Counted from the first letter of the stretch, positions 9,790 to 22,383 are shown. The stretch is DNA of 64,000 nt from Thalassobaculum litoreum DSM 18839 (GCF_900102465.1 NZ_FNBW01000001.1:310557-374556), one strand, 5' to 3'. A program made the numbers and translations. The notes: generated from the sequence alone by a model not told the origin.

Positions 9790-11190
9790 ATGGCACTCCA
9801 GGAAGGCCGCTACGGCCTGACCTACACCACCGCGCGGCCGGAGGCCGTCGAGGCCTTCGACGGCATGGTCACCTCCTATCTCGGCTTCGGCCGGGATATC
9901 GGCGACCGGCTCAAGCAGGTCTTCGCCGCCGATCCGGACATGCCGCTGGCCCATGTGGCCAAGGGCTATCTGTTCAAGCTGTTCGGCAGCGGGGCGATGG
10001 CCGAGCGCGCCAAGAAGGTGCTGGCCGAGGCCAAGACCCGGGCCGAGACCCACGGCGTGACCGAGCGCGAGGCGCTGCATCTGGCCGCCCTGGAGGCCTG
10101 GTGTGCCGAGGATGTCGACCGCACCACCGCCTGCTGGGAGCGGGCGGTGCTGGAGTATCCCAAGGACGCGCTCGCCCTGCGGCTGGCCCATTTCAACCAT
10201 TTCTACGCCGGCGAGGGCCGGATGATGCGCGACAGCACCGCCCGGGTGCTGCCGGACTGGAGCAAGGACGACCCGGATTACGGCTTCCTGCTCGGCATGC
10301 ACGCCTTCGGGCTGGAGGAGGCGGGCGACTACGCCGCCGCCGAGCCGTTCGGCCGAGAGGCCGTCGAGCGCAACCCGGCCGATGCCTGGGCCGTGCACGC
10401 GGTCGCCCATATCATGGAGATGCAGGGCCGCCACCGCGAGGGCGTGGACTGGGTCGCCGGGCTCGAGCGGGACTGGTCCGCGACCAACAACTTCCGCTTC
10501 CACCTGTACTGGCACCAGGCGCTGTTCCATCTGGAGCGGGGCGAGATCGACGCGGTTCTGGCGCTGTACGACCGGCAGATCGCCTCCGACCTGGACGCCG
10601 ACATGTATCTCGACGTCTGCAACGGCGCGTCGCTGCTGTGGCGGCTGGAGATGTACGGGGTCGATGTCGGCGACCGCTGGAAGGAGCTGGCCCGGGTCTC
10701 CCTGCGCCACGCCGAGGATCACGAGCTGATCTTCGTGTCGCTGCACTACCTGATGGCGCTGATCAAGGGCGGGGAGGCGCAGGCCGCGGCCACCCTGGCG
10801 AGCCATCTGGAGAGCTACGCCAACGCCGCGACCACCCAGGGCCGGGTCGCCGCCCGGGTCGGCACAGCGACGGCCGAGGCGATGGCCGCACTCGCCAGGG
10901 GCGACGCGGCGACGGTGGTGGAAGCGCTCTACCCGGTGCGCTACGACCTGTACTGCATGGGCGGCAGCCATGCCCAGCGCGACGTGTTCGAGGAGATGCT
11001 GGTCACCGCGGCGGTGGAGGCCGATCCGATGCTGGCCCGCGCGCTGCTGGCCGAACGCACGGCGGCGAAGCCGAATTCGGCCTGGAGCTGGGGCAAGTAC
11101 GCCGCCGCGCTGAAGGCGACCGGGCGGGATCAGGCGGCCGACCTGGCCCAGGCCCGGGCGGCGGGGCTGCTGTCGGCCGCCGCGGGTTAG
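9790..11190 (+). CDS. TTC38-like tetratricopeptide repeat protein
   Basis: Soluble 466-residue protein made almost wholly of paired helices. Several TPR-like units can be seen (for example EAGDYAAAEPFGREAVERNP and the following DAWAVHAVAHIMEMQGR). The latter segment and the overall length match the tetratricopeptide-repeat-protein-38 family, found in bacteria and animals with no established biochemical role. ATG at 9790 follows AAGGAGC. It lies 42 bases after kdsA and may be read through from it. Function unknown. Confidence 0.8.
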   Translation: MALQEGRYGLTYTTARPEAVEAFDGMVTSYLGFGRDIGDRLKQVFAADPDMPLAHVAKGYLFKLFGSGAMAERAKKVLAEAKTRAETHGVTEREALHLAALEAWCAEDVDRTTACWERAVLEYPKDALALRLAHFNHFYAGEGRMMRDSTARVLPDWSKDDPDYGFLLGMHAFGLEEAGDYAAAEPFGREAVERNPADAWAVHAVAHIMEMQGRHREGVDWVAGLERDWSATNNFRFHLYWHQALFHLERGEIDAVLALYDRQIASDLDADMYLDVCNGASLLWRLEMYGVDVGDRWKELARVSLRHAEDHELIFVSLHYLMALIKGGEAQAAATLASHLESYANAATTQGRVAARVGTATAEAMAALARGDAATVVEALYPVRYDLYCMGGSHAQRDVFEEMLVTAAVEADPMLARALLAERTAAKPNSAWSWGKYAAALKATGRDQAADLAQARAAGLLSAAAG

Positions 11191-11261
11191 GGCGTGGTCT
11201 CATAAACGCCCGACCACAGCCTCATCGCGGCGCGCCTAACTGCATTGAGGAGATCGATCTC

Positions 11262-11990
11262 GTGAGCCGCGATGGATATTTCGACGAAAGAATCGCGGAA
11301 ACGTACGATCAGAATCACGGCGGCAATGACCCTGCCTTAATCCGGCAGACCGTTGATTGTCTGATCGACTTGTCCGATGGCGGGGAGATCCTTGAATTCG
11401 CCGTCGGAACGGGCCGAATAGCCATACCGCTTGCCGAGCGAAGCGCGCTCGTGAAGGGTATCGAGCTTTCCAGCGCCATGGTCGAAAAGTTGCGCGCAAA
11501 GGAAACCTCGGCACCTATCGAGGTCGTGATCGGCGACATGACGTCGGTACGCGTTGCCGGGAACTTTTCGCTCGTCTTTCTTGTTTTCAATACCATCGAT
11601 AATCTGACGACACAGCAGGCGCAGGTTGCCTGTTTCAAGAACGCTGCCTTGCATCTGGCATCTGGAGGGCGGTTTCTTGTCGAGACGCAGGTACCGCCCA
11701 TCCAAAAGATGGGGTTTGGCGAAACGATGCTGGCATTCGCGAGCGACCTCCGACACTTCGGCGTCGATGTGTTTGACCTTGCTACGCAGACCTACAGGTC
11801 GAACCACGTTTGGATGGACGATGACCGCCACACGCACGTTTCGATCCCATTCCGCTATGCGTGGCCATCTGAACTCGATCTGATGGCAGAGATTGCCGGT
11901 ATGAAGCTGGAGTTCCGATGGTCCGATTGGGATCGCTCGCCCTTCGACCATCTGAGCGGCAAACACGTATCCGTGTGGCGAAAGCTCTGA
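11262..11990 (+). CDS. Class I SAM-dependent methyltransferase
   Basis: Predicted to transfer a methyl group from S-adenosylmethionine to an unknown acceptor. Start GTG at 11262 with GAGGAGA eight bases upstream gives 242 aa. The SAM-binding motif I is ILEFAVGTGRIAIPLAERS, followed by the acidic end of strand 2 (VKGIELSSAMV) and VVIGDMTSV. The gene is visibly less GC-rich than its neighbours and uses A/T third positions more often, which suggests later acquisition. Its neighbours do not hint at a substrate. Confidence 0.85.
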   Translation: MSRDGYFDERIAETYDQNHGGNDPALIRQTVDCLIDLSDGGEILEFAVGTGRIAIPLAERSALVKGIELSSAMVEKLRAKETSAPIEVVIGDMTSVRVAGNFSLVFLVFNTIDNLTTQQAQVACFKNAALHLASGGRFLVETQVPPIQKMGFGETMLAFASDLRHFGVDVFDLATQTYRSNHVWMDDDRHTHVSIPFRYAWPSELDLMAEIAGMKLEFRWSDWDRSPFDHLSGKHVSVWRKL

Positions 11991-12101
11991 CGCCGCGAAC
12001 GGCAGCGCCGTCCCGCATCCCCGACGTATGCAGTCGATTGATCAACCGCCGCAGACGTACGGAAAACGATCATCGCCCCCGATCGTTTCTGAGTACCCGC
12101 C

Positions 12102-12590
12102 CTAGGCCTTCTGGATCACCGAGCCGTCGCTGCGGCGCACGAAGTATTCCGCGCCGTCGATCCAGCGGACGGCCATGTCGATGTCGGAGTAATCGACCTC
12201 GTCGCCCTCGGCGCGGTCGCCGATCTCCAGATAGGTGGCCTCGGCATCCGAACGGTTCTGCAGCGCGTGACCGTCGCCCGTGCCTTTGGGGAAGGCGGCA
12301 CAGTCGCCGGGGCCGAGCGCTCTCTCGCCCGCGTCGGTCTGCAGCACCAGCTCGCCGGTCAGCACCATGACGAACTCGTCCTGCCGTGTGTGCCAGTGAC
12401 GCAGTGACGACTGGCAGCCTGCGGGCAGGGTGACGTGGTTCACGCCGAAATTGGTGATGCCGCCGTGATTGCCCAGCTTGCGCTTGATGCGGCCGGAAGA
12501 GGGCTCGGCGTAGGGCTCCGGATAGCCGTTGCCGGTCTCGCTTGGAACCGACAGGGCCGGGTAGGAGGGCGTGGTGGGGCTATCGGCCAT
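12102..12590 (-). CDS. Cupin-fold protein
   Basis: Single-domain cupin of 162 aa. The first cupin motif is SSLRHWHTRQDEFVMVLTGE, with the two His and the Glu that normally bind a metal; the second is DCAAFPKGTGDGHALQN, with the third His. The C-terminus ends with WIDGAEYFVRRSDGSVIQKA. Such proteins may be sugar-binding, dioxygenase-like or regulatory; the exact role cannot be told. ATG at 12590 follows GAGAGGGATGACCG. No partner gene is evident. Confidence 0.8.
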   Translation of the reverse strand: MADSPTTPSYPALSVPSETGNGYPEPYAEPSSGRIKRKLGNHGGITNFGVNHVTLPAGCQSSLRHWHTRQDEFVMVLTGELVLQTDAGERALGPGDCAAFPKGTGDGHALQNRSDAEATYLEIGDRAEGDEVDYSDIDMAVRWIDGAEYFVRRSDGSVIQKA

Positions 12591-12640
12591 CGGTCATCCC
12601 TCTCGCAACCAGCGTTCCGGGCAGTCTACAGGCACCGGCC

Positions 12641-12704
12641 GAAATGAAAACGGCGGCCCGAAGGCCGCGCGGAAATGAAAACGGCGGCCCGAAGGCCGCC
12701 GCGG
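12641..12704 (-). terminator. Two tandem intrinsic terminators
   Basis: On the minus strand two nearly identical hairpins follow each other with a 31-base period. Each has stem GCGGCC, tetraloop TTCG, stem GGCCGC, then CGTTTTCATTTC. The UUCG loop and the T tract are classic for Rho-independent termination. They end the transcript of the low-complexity protein gene (12726-13151). The 28-base unit is repeated exactly (12641-12668 and 12672-12699). Confidence 0.85.
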
Positions 12705-12725
12705 TGCCTGCGTTCAGGGAGGCGG

Positions 12726-13151
12726 TCAGACGAGGAAGGAAACGCCCCGTCCGTCGCCGGAGCCGGTACCGCTCTGCTCGCTCGCGCCGGGCACCAGCGA
12801 GTTCGTGCTGTTGGCGGCACTGGCCTCTTCCTGGCGCTCCTCGTCCTGGCTGGCGGCCTGAGCCGACTGGGTGTCCTGCTCCTGGGTCGCCTGGATGAGC
12901 GCGCTCAGCGACTGGTTGTCGAGGGAGGTTCCCGGAACGCTCGTTCCCTGGCCCTGGCCCTGACCCGGTGGCGGGCTGCTCTCGGTGCCGAAGCGGTCCT
13001 GCCGCGCCTCGGTCTCGGACGTGTCGTTGGCGCCGAAACGCGCCTCGCGTGCTTCCTGCGTACGGGTTTCGTCCGTCCGGTCCGGCTGCTGGAAATTCCG
13101 TAGGGCGGTAAGCTGTGAACCGCCCTGTGTGTCGACGCCGGCGATTGCCAT
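12726..13151 (-). CDS. Low-complexity hypothetical protein, probably disordered
   Basis: 141 residues dominated by Gln, Glu, Ser, Thr and Gly with almost no hydrophobic core, so it is probably intrinsically disordered. It has no signal peptide, membrane segment or recognised domain. ATG at 13151 has AAGGAG eight bases upstream, and two intrinsic terminators close the gene, so it looks like a true, strongly delimited transcription unit. It is divergent from eno across a 228-base gap. Function unknown. Confidence 0.65.
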   Translation of the reverse strand: MAIAGVDTQGGSQLTALRNFQQPDRTDETRTQEAREARFGANDTSETEARQDRFGTESSPPPGQGQGQGTSVPGTSLDNQSLSALIQATQEQDTQSAQAASQDEERQEEASAANSTNSLVPGASEQSGTGSGDGRGVSFLV

Positions 13152-14666
<1,515 letters not shown>

Positions 14667-14699
14667 GCGCCGGTCGGGACCGGCCGCAAGGACCGCGCC

Positions 14700-15254
14700 G
14701 TGGCCGAGAAGCCGCGCACCCATCCGTCCCGGCTGGGCGACAGCGCCACGCTGACGCTGCCGGGATGGCGCCGCGGGGTGTTCCCGCTCGCCTGCGCCGT
14801 GGTGGTCGCCTCGGGATTCGGGCTGATGTCCGGCGAGGAGCCGCGGCTGGAGACCGGGGCGGCGATGGTGGGGATCGGCATCGTCGCCGGCGCTCTGTTC
14901 CTGTTGGCGACGAACGTGCTGAACCGGCTGCAGGTGCATCTGGACCGCGACGGACTGACCGTCGCCAAGCTGTGGACCGTGCGCCGGTATGGCTGGGACG
15001 AGGTCTCGGAGTTCTCGGTCTCCGGCCGGGGCACCGCCCGCGGGGCGAAGCTGGCCTATGTGGTGTTCGACGCCGACCGAGGCACCGGGATTGGCCGCGC
15101 GATGAACCGCTTCCTGACCGGCAAGACCCAGATCCTGCCGGTCGGTCTGGTCTTCGAGGACGGCTCCGGCGACGCCATCATCATCGCCGATGTGCTGAAC
15201 GCCTGGCGCGAACGGGCACGCAAGCACGCCCAGCGGCGCGCCCCGAAAGTCTGA
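14700..15254 (+). CDS. Membrane protein with PH-like cytoplasmic domain
   Basis: 184-residue protein starting with GTG at 14700. Two membrane helices (about residues 28-45 and 54-72) are followed by a soluble domain of about 100 residues with beta-rich pattern (VHLDRDGLTVAKLWTVRRYG, WDEVSEFSV), resembling the bacterial PH-like domains of small membrane proteins. It lies between eno and ftsB, both housekeeping, but no specific link is visible. Function unknown. Confidence 0.6.
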   Translation: MAEKPRTHPSRLGDSATLTLPGWRRGVFPLACAVVVASGFGLMSGEEPRLETGAAMVGIGIVAGALFLLATNVLNRLQVHLDRDGLTVAKLWTVRRYGWDEVSEFSVSGRGTARGAKLAYVVFDADRGTGIGRAMNRFLTGKTQILPVGLVFEDGSGDAIIIADVLNAWRERARKHAQRRAPKV

Positions 15255-15375
15255 GTCATTTCTGCAACAGTGGCGCGGATTCGCCCTTGGCCGGGCGTCG
15301 ATTCGCGTTCTGTTCACGGTGACCGTTAATCCCCTTCATGATTCAATGCGTCGTATTCGCAGATTGGAGGGTTCG

Positions 15376-15729
15376 GTGTCCCTGTCCGCTGAACTGAAGC
15401 GCCGCGTTCCCAAGGTTCTCGGCCCTCTCATGGCCTCGCTGCTGATGGCGTATTTCGCCTATCACGCGGTCGAGGGCGATCGTGGTCTGCGGGCCTGGCA
15501 GCGGCTCGATATCGAGATCGCCGAGGCCAGCGACGTGCTTGCGGAGGTCGCCTCCGAACGCGAGGCGCTGGAGAACAAGGTCGCGCGCCTGAATCCGAAC
15601 AACCTGGACACCGACATGCTCGAGGAGCGCGCCCGCCTGGTGCTCGGCTATGTTCCGTCCAACTCGGTGGTGATCGGCAACGGCCTCGTCCCGAAGGACG
15701 GTCTGGTGCTCCAAGCGGCCGTTCGCTGA
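15376..15729 (+). CDS. ftsB: FtsB/DivIC-type septum formation initiator
   Basis: Bitopic cell-division protein of the FtsQLB complex. The GTG at 15376 with GGAGG five bases upstream gives 117 aa and is preferred over a GTG at 15319. A short cytoplasmic segment leads to one membrane helix (about residues 13-30), then a coiled coil (IEIAEASDVLAEVASEREAL), and the conserved ending LEERARLVLGYVPSNSVVI. Position between enolase and pyruvate dehydrogenase E1 alpha is conserved in alphaproteobacteria and supports the call. Confidence 0.9.
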   Translation: MSLSAELKRRVPKVLGPLMASLLMAYFAYHAVEGDRGLRAWQRLDIEIAEASDVLAEVASEREALENKVARLNPNNLDTDMLEERARLVLGYVPSNSVVIGNGLVPKDGLVLQAAVR

Positions 15730-15784
15730 GCGATTTCGACGGCTTAACCAAAATCAAGTTAAGTTACGTTTTTGCGTTGCAACA

Positions 15785-15803
15785 CAAGATGTTAGGCATC
15801 TTG
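15785..15803. promoter_or_regulatory. Inverted repeat upstream of the pyruvate dehydrogenase cluster
   Basis: CAAGATG, spacer TTAGG, CATCTTG: a perfect seven-base inverted repeat in an AT-rich stretch (15730-15830) about 85 bases before pdhA. It could be an operator for the pdh transcript or a weak ftsB terminator; it lacks a U tract, which favours an operator. No regulator can be named. Confidence 0.4.
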
Positions 15804-15887
15804 AAAATGTAACGCCTTTCCCTTAGTTGTGTGGATACCGAGTTGGCGTGGATTCAACGCGCCCCGGCCACGAACAGGGGGAGACCC

Positions 15888-16967
15888 ATGGCCCGTGCAG
15901 CCACGACGAAATCGGCCTCGAATTCCTCGGGTGCCGCGAAGAAGCCCGCCGCCGCCAAACGCACGTCCCGAACCACCAAATCCGCGTCCGCGAAACCGGC
16001 CATGCCGTCCAAGGACGAGCTCGTCGGCTTCTACCGCGACATGCTGGTGATCCGGCGCTTCGAGGAGAAGGCGGGCCAGCTTTACGGCATGGGCCTGATC
16101 GGCGGCTTCTGTCACCTCTATATCGGCCAGGAGGCGGTGGTCGTCGGCATGCAGGCGGCGATCGAGGACGGCGACACGGTCGTCACCTCCTATCGCGACC
16201 ACGGCCACATGCTCGCCTGCGGCATGGAAGCCCGCGGCGTGATGGCGGAGCTGACCGGGCGCATCGGCGGCTACTCCAAGGGCAAGGGCGGCTCGATGCA
16301 CATGTTCAGCCGTGAGAAGAACTTCTTCGGCGGCCACGGCATCGTCGGCGCCCAGGTGCCGATCGGCACCGGCCTCGGCTTCAATCACCGCTACCGCAAG
16401 ACCGACCGGGTCTCGCTCACCTATCTCGGCGACGGGGCGGTGAATCAGGGTCAGGTCTACGAGAGCTTCAACATGGCGGCGCTGTGGAAGCTTCCGGTGA
16501 TCTTCATCATCGAGAACAACAAATACGCCATGGGCACCTCGCAGCAGCGCTCGGCGGCGGGTCCGTCCCTGGCGCAGCGCGGACACGCCTACGGCATTCC
16601 CGGCGAAGAGGTCGACGGGATGGACGTCCTGGCGGTCAAGGCCGCCGGCGAGAAGGCGGTCAAGCACTGCCGCGAGGGCAAGGGCCCGTACATCCTGGAA
16701 ATGAAGACCTACCGCTATCGCGGCCACTCCATGTCCGATCCGGCCAAGTACCGGTCAAAGGAGGAGGTCAACAAGATGCGCCAGGAGCACGACCCGATCG
16801 ACACCCTGCGCCGTCTGGTGCTGGAGCAGGGCGTGGACGAGGACACGCTGAAGAAGGTCGACCGCGAGGTGAAGGACCTGATCACCGACGCCGCCGACTT
16901 CTCGCAGCAGAGCCCGGAGCCGGACGTCGAGGAACTTTGGACCGACGTGCTGATCGAGGCGCGCTGA
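15888..16967 (+). CDS. pdhA: Pyruvate dehydrogenase E1 component, alpha subunit
   Basis: Thiamine-diphosphate-dependent decarboxylase subunit of the pyruvate dehydrogenase complex. The ATG at 15888 follows AGGGGGAG; an in-frame ATG at 15831 is less likely. The first 45 residues are a Lys/Ala/Ser-rich tail; the catalytic domain then runs from DELVGFYRDMLVIRRFEEKA to the end (359 aa). The ThDP motif is GDGAVNQGQVYES...ENNKYAMGT, and YRYRGHSMSDPAKYR is the phosphorylation-loop equivalent of the mitochondrial enzyme. It is first gene of pdhA-pdhB-pdhC-lpdA-lipA. Confidence 0.97.
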   Translation: MARAATTKSASNSSGAAKKPAAAKRTSRTTKSASAKPAMPSKDELVGFYRDMLVIRRFEEKAGQLYGMGLIGGFCHLYIGQEAVVVGMQAAIEDGDTVVTSYRDHGHMLACGMEARGVMAELTGRIGGYSKGKGGSMHMFSREKNFFGGHGIVGAQVPIGTGLGFNHRYRKTDRVSLTYLGDGAVNQGQVYESFNMAALWKLPVIFIIENNKYAMGTSQQRSAAGPSLAQRGHAYGIPGEEVDGMDVLAVKAAGEKAVKHCREGKGPYILEMKTYRYRGHSMSDPAKYRSKEEVNKMRQEHDPIDTLRRLVLEQGVDEDTLKKVDREVKDLITDAADFSQQSPEPDVEELWTDVLIEAR

Positions 16968-17057
16968 GCGCGCCCGCCAAGGTCGCGAGCGAAACAGAAC
17001 GCGCGGTCCGGCCCCGAGGGGCGACATGACCGCTGCACCCGAGAGGGGGGACACCGA

Positions 17058-18506
<1,449 letters not shown>

Positions 18507-18519
18507 GGGGGACCGAGCG

Positions 18520-18795
18520 ATGCCTACTCCCATTCTGATGCCGGCCCTGTCGCCGACCATGACCGAGGGCAACCTCGCCAAGTGGATGGTCAAGGAGGGC
18601 GACACCGTCTCTCCGGGCGACGTGATCGCCGAGATCGAGACCGACAAGGCGACCATGGAAGTGGAAGCCGTCGACGAGGGCACGATCGGCAAGATCGTGG
18701 TTTCCGACGGCACCGAGGGCGTGGCCGTGAACGCGGTGATCGCCTATCTGCTCGAAGAGGGCGAGAGCGCCGACGACATCCCCGCCGATGGCGGC
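18520..18795 (+). repeat. Direct repeat, copy 2 (lipoyl domain of pdhC)
   Basis: Partner of the repeat at 17058-17330, same orientation, 1462 bases apart. Recombination between the copies would fuse the pdhB lipoyl domain to the rest of pdhC and delete the E1 beta catalytic region. Confidence 0.9.
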
Positions 18796-19842
18796 GAGGC
18801 TGCGCCCGCCCCGAAGAAGGAAGAGGCTCCCAAGGAGGAGCCGAAGCGGGAGGCCAAGCCCGAGCCGAAGCCGGCTCAGCAGGAGAAGCCCGCGCCGGCC
18901 CCGGCCAAGAGCGGCGGCAGCAGCGGGCGCGTCTTCGCCAGCCCGCTGGCCAAGCGCATGGCCGAGCAGGCCGGTCTCGATCTGAACGACGTCGACGGTT
19001 CCGGCCCGAACGGCCGCATCGTGAAGGCGGATATCGAGAAGGCGATGGAAGGCGGCGCGCCGAAGAAGGCCGCTGCACAGTCTGCCGCTCCCGCCCAGGC
19101 TCCGGCTGCTGCAGCCGCCGCACCGGCCCAGGCGCCGTCGCCGGACGTGCCGGGCCTGCCGAGCTACAAGGAAATTCCGAACACCAACATGCGCAAGGTC
19201 ATCGCCAAGCGCCTGACGGAATCCAAGCAGTTCGCCCCGCATTTCTACCTGACCGTCGATTGCGAGATCGACGATCTGCTGAAGGTTCGCAAGGACCTGA
19301 ACGCCAAGTCCGACAAATACAAGCTGTCGGTCAACGATCTGGTGATCCGCGCCTCGGCCATCGCGCTGAAGCAGGTTCCGGCGGCCAACGCCACCTGGAC
19401 CGAGAAGGCGATCCGGATCTACGACCAGGTCGACATCTCCGTCGCCGTGGCGATCGAGGGCGGTCTGATCACCCCGGTGATCCGCGATGCCGGCTCCAAG
19501 GGCCTGATCGAGATCTCGGCTGCGATGAAGGATCTCGCCGGCCGGGCACGGGAAGGCAAGCTGTCGCCGGAAGACTACCAGGGCGGCACCTTCTCGATCT
19601 CCAACCTGGGCATGTTCGGCATCAAGGACTTCGCCGCCGTCATCAACCCGCCCCAGGGCGCGATCCTGGCGGTCGGTGCCGGCGAACAGCGTCCGGTGGT
19701 CAAGGACGGCGCGCTGGCCGTCGCCACGGTGATGAGCTGCACCCTGTCGGTCGATCACCGGGTGGTGGACGGTGCTGTCGGGGCCGAGTTCCTGGCGGCC
19801 TTCAAGAAGCTGATCGAAGATCCGCTCACCATGTTGCTGTAA
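18520..19842 (+). CDS. pdhC: Pyruvate dehydrogenase E2, dihydrolipoamide acetyltransferase
   Basis: Core of the complex; moves the acetyl group from lipoate to CoA. The ATG at 18520 follows GAGGGGG and gives 440 aa. Order: lipoyl domain (1-80, Lys in [11 protein letters not shown]), Pro/Ala/Glu/Lys linker, peripheral-subunit-binding domain (about 130-165, FASPLAKRMAEQAGLDLNDV), second linker, and catalytic domain from about 205 to the end with the His-Asp motif SVDHRVVDGAVGAEFL. It has one lipoyl domain; the E1 beta domain supplies another to the complex. Confidence 0.97.
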   Translation: MPTPILMPALSPTMTEGNLAKWMVKEGDTVSPGDVIAEIETDKATMEVEAVDEGTIGKIVVSDGTEGVAVNAVIAYLLEEGESADDIPADGGEAAPAPKKEEAPKEEPKREAKPEPKPAQQEKPAPAPAKSGGSSGRVFASPLAKRMAEQAGLDLNDVDGSGPNGRIVKADIEKAMEGGAPKKAAAQSAAPAQAPAAAAAAPAQAPSPDVPGLPSYKEIPNTNMRKVIAKRLTESKQFAPHFYLTVDCEIDDLLKVRKDLNAKSDKYKLSVNDLVIRASAIALKQVPAANATWTEKAIRIYDQVDISVAVAIEGGLITPVIRDAGSKGLIEISAAMKDLAGRAREGKLSPEDYQGGTFSISNLGMFGIKDFAAVINPPQGAILAVGAGEQRPVVKDGALAVATVMSCTLSVDHRVVDGAVGAEFLAAFKKLIEDPLTMLL

Positions 19843-19855
19843 GGGGAGGCGCGTT

Positions 19856-21268
19856 ATGGCCGATACCCAATTCGACGTCATCGTGGTCGGCGGCGGGCCG
19901 GGCGGCTACGTCGCCGCGATCCGCGCCGCCCAGCTCGGCATGAAGGCGGCGGTGGTCGAGCGCGAGCATCTCGGCGGCATCTGCCTGAACTGGGGCTGTA
20001 TCCCGACCAAGGCGCTGCTGCGCTCCTCGGAGGTCGGGCACATCCTGCACAACCTCGACGCCTATGGCTTTTCCGCCAAGGACATATCGTTCGATCTTAA
20101 GAAGGTGGTTAAGCGGTCGCGCGATGTCGCGAAGCAGCTTTCCTCGGGCGTCGGCCACCTGCTGAAGAAGAACAAGGTCACCGTCATCGACGGCCAGGGC
20201 AAGCTCGCCGGCACCGACGGCAAGCTGCGCAAGCTGGAGGTGACCAAGGACGGCAAGTCGGCCGGCACCTACACCGCCAAGCACGTCATTCTGGCCACCG
20301 GTGCCCGTGCGCGCACGCTCCCGGGCATGGAGCCGAACGGCAAGACCATCGTGACCTACAAGGAAGCGATGGTGCCCGAGACCATGCCGAAGAAGCTGCT
20401 GGTCATCGGCTCCGGCGCCATCGGCATGGAGTTCGCCAGCTTCCATCACGACATGGGCGCGGAAGTGACCGTGGTCGAGGTCGTGGACCGCATCCTGCCG
20501 GCCGAGGACGCGGAGATCTCCGCCTTTGCCCTGAAGCAGTTCACCAAGCAGGGCATGAAGATCCACACGGGTGCGAAGGTCCACAAGCTGGAGGCCACCG
20601 CCAAGGGGGCCAAGGCCGAGATCGAGGTGAAGGGCAAGAAGGAGACCCTGGAGGTCGACCGGGTCATTCTCGCCGTCGGCATCGTCGGCAATGTGGAGGA
20701 TATCGGCCTAGACGGCACCAAGGTGAAGGTCGAGAAGACCCACGTGGTGACCAACGAATGGATGGAGACCGGCGAGCCGGGCGTCTACGCCATCGGCGAC
20801 CTGACCGGCCCGCCCTGGCTCGCCCACAAGGCCAGCCACGAAGGCGTGCTCTGCGTGGAGAAGATCGCCGGGGTGAAGGGCCTGCATCCGCTGAACACCA
20901 ACCTGGTGCCTGGCTGCACCTACTGCCGCCCGCAGATCGCCAGCGTCGGCATGACCGAGGCGCAGGCCAAGGAAAAGGGCCACGAGCTGAAGGTCGGCAA
21001 GTTCCCGTTCATCGGCAACGGCAAGGCGATCGCGCTCGGCGAGCCCGAGGGCATGGTGAAGACCATCTTCGACGCCAAGACCGGCGAATTCCTGGGCGCC
21101 CACATGATCGGCGCCGAGGTGACCGAGCTGATCCAGGGCTATGGCGTGGCCATGACCCTGGAGACCACGGAGGCGGAGCTGATGCACACCATCTTCCCGC
21201 ACCCGACCCTCAGCGAGATGATGCACGAATCCGTCCTTGACGCCTACGGCCGGGCCATCCACTTCTGA
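19856..21268 (+). CDS. lpdA: Dihydrolipoyl dehydrogenase (E3)
   Basis: FAD enzyme that reoxidises dihydrolipoate with NAD+. 470 aa. FAD-binding [18 protein letters not shown] is at the N-terminus; redox cysteines are in [19 protein letters not shown]-binding is at [19 protein letters not shown]; the C-terminal interface holds the His-Glu pair in [14 protein letters not shown] at 19856 comes 14 bases after pdhC with GGGGAGG upstream, so it belongs to the pdh transcript. Confidence 0.98.
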   Translation: MADTQFDVIVVGGGPGGYVAAIRAAQLGMKAAVVEREHLGGICLNWGCIPTKALLRSSEVGHILHNLDAYGFSAKDISFDLKKVVKRSRDVAKQLSSGVGHLLKKNKVTVIDGQGKLAGTDGKLRKLEVTKDGKSAGTYTAKHVILATGARARTLPGMEPNGKTIVTYKEAMVPETMPKKLLVIGSGAIGMEFASFHHDMGAEVTVVEVVDRILPAEDAEISAFALKQFTKQGMKIHTGAKVHKLEATAKGAKAEIEVKGKKETLEVDRVILAVGIVGNVEDIGLDGTKVKVEKTHVVTNEWMETGEPGVYAIGDLTGPPWLAHKASHEGVLCVEKIAGVKGLHPLNTNLVPGCTYCRPQIASVGMTEAQAKEKGHELKVGKFPFIGNGKAIALGEPEGMVKTIFDAKTGEFLGAHMIGAEVTELIQGYGVAMTLETTEAELMHTIFPHPTLSEMMHESVLDAYGRAIHF

Positions 21269-21311
21269 GGTTCGCAATTCCGCACGGATCGAGCCTGCAA
21301 AGGACCGAGCA

Positions 21312-22364
21312 ATGACAGAGGCGACCACATCTGCCGACAAGGCGCGGGTCCGCCATCCCGAGAAGGCGCATAAGCCGGACAATCCGGTGCAGAAGCGCAA
21401 GCCGGCCTGGATCCGGGTGAAGGCGCCGACCTCGGCGACCTATCAGGAGACGCGCAAGATCATGCGCGACCACAACCTCCACACCGTGTGCGAGGAAGCG
21501 GCCTGCCCGAATATCGGCGAATGCTGGTCGAAGAAGCACGCCACGATGATGATCCTGGGCTCGGTCTGCACCCGGGCCTGCGCCTTCTGCAACATCGCGA
21601 CCGGCCGGCCGGACCAGCTCGATCCGCACGAGCCGGAGAACGTGGCGAAGTCGGTCGCCAAGCTCGGGCTGAACCATGTGGTCATCACCTCGGTGGACCG
21701 CGACGACCTGCCCGACGGCGGGGCGGGACATTTCGCCGAGACCATCCTGCAGATCCGCAAGCACTCGCCCGGCACGACGGTCGAGGTGCTGACCCCCGAT
21801 TTCCGGCGCAAGCAGGATGCGCTGGCCATTGTCGTGGGTGCGAAGCCGGACGTGTTCAACCACAACCTGGAGACCGTGCCGCGGCTCTACGGCACAGTGC
21901 GGCCGGGCGCGCGCTATTTCGGCTCGCTACACCTGCTGCACCAGGTAAAGGAGATGGACCCGTCGATCTTCACCAAGTCCGGCATCATGGTCGGCCTGGG
22001 CGAGGGGCCGGAGGAGGTTCATCAGGTGATGGACGACCTGCGTTCGGCCGAGGTCGATTTCATGACCATCGGCCAGTACCTGCAGCCGACGCCGAAGCAC
22101 CATCCGGTCCACCGGTTCGTGGAGCCGGCGGAGTTCGACACCTACAAGAGCCGGGCCTTCAACAAGGGCTTCCTCATGGTCTCGTCCTCGCCGCTGACCC
22201 GCTCGTCGTATTTCGCCGGCGACGACTTCGCCCGGCTCCGCGCCGCCCGCGACGCGCGGCTGGCGGGCAAGCCGGTGCGCGAGGCCGACGCGGTTCTCGC
22301 TCCCGGTACTGCGCCGAACTCTGCACCGATCGAGCCGGCGGCCGCCGCGCCCGCCGCCGACTAA
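21312..22364 (+). CDS. lipA: Lipoyl synthase
   Basis: Radical-SAM enzyme that inserts two sulfurs into octanoyl groups on E2 and related proteins, here directly serving the neighbouring lipoyl domains. ATG at 21312 follows AAAGGA; a start at 21237 would overlap lpdA. The auxiliary cluster ligands are in [12 protein letters not shown], the radical-SAM ligands in CTRACAFC, and the C-terminal RSSY signature is in [13 protein letters not shown]. 350 aa, ending in an Ala/Pro-rich tail. Confidence 0.97.
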   Translation: MTEATTSADKARVRHPEKAHKPDNPVQKRKPAWIRVKAPTSATYQETRKIMRDHNLHTVCEEAACPNIGECWSKKHATMMILGSVCTRACAFCNIATGRPDQLDPHEPENVAKSVAKLGLNHVVITSVDRDDLPDGGAGHFAETILQIRKHSPGTTVEVLTPDFRRKQDALAIVVGAKPDVFNHNLETVPRLYGTVRPGARYFGSLHLLHQVKEMDPSIFTKSGIMVGLGEGPEEVHQVMDDLRSAEVDFMTIGQYLQPTPKHHPVHRFVEPAEFDTYKSRAFNKGFLMVSSSPLTRSSYFAGDDFARLRAARDARLAGKPVREADAVLAPGTAPNSAPIEPAAAAPAAD

Positions 22365-22383
22365 CCGACCCGATCGCCGCTGA

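Noticed and set aside
8677..10971. Long open frame on the minus strand (764 codons) opposite pyrG, kdsA and the TTC38-like gene
   Set aside because: It is a shadow of the plus-strand genes in high-GC DNA, with His/Arg/Gly-rich nonsense composition and no domain.
10101..11261. N-terminal extension of the methyltransferase frame back to 10101
   Set aside because: The extension is Arg/Gly-rich shadow of the TTC38-like gene; GTG at 11262 has a good ribosome site and begins at the domain.
12641..12704. Direct repeat that could be taken for a minimal CRISPR array
   Set aside because: Only two units, three-base spacer and a UUCG hairpin with T tract: terminators, not CRISPR.
14700..15254. Calling this gene a second ftsB-like division gene because of its position
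   Set aside because: It has two helices and a PH-like domain, no coiled coil; ftsB is the next gene.
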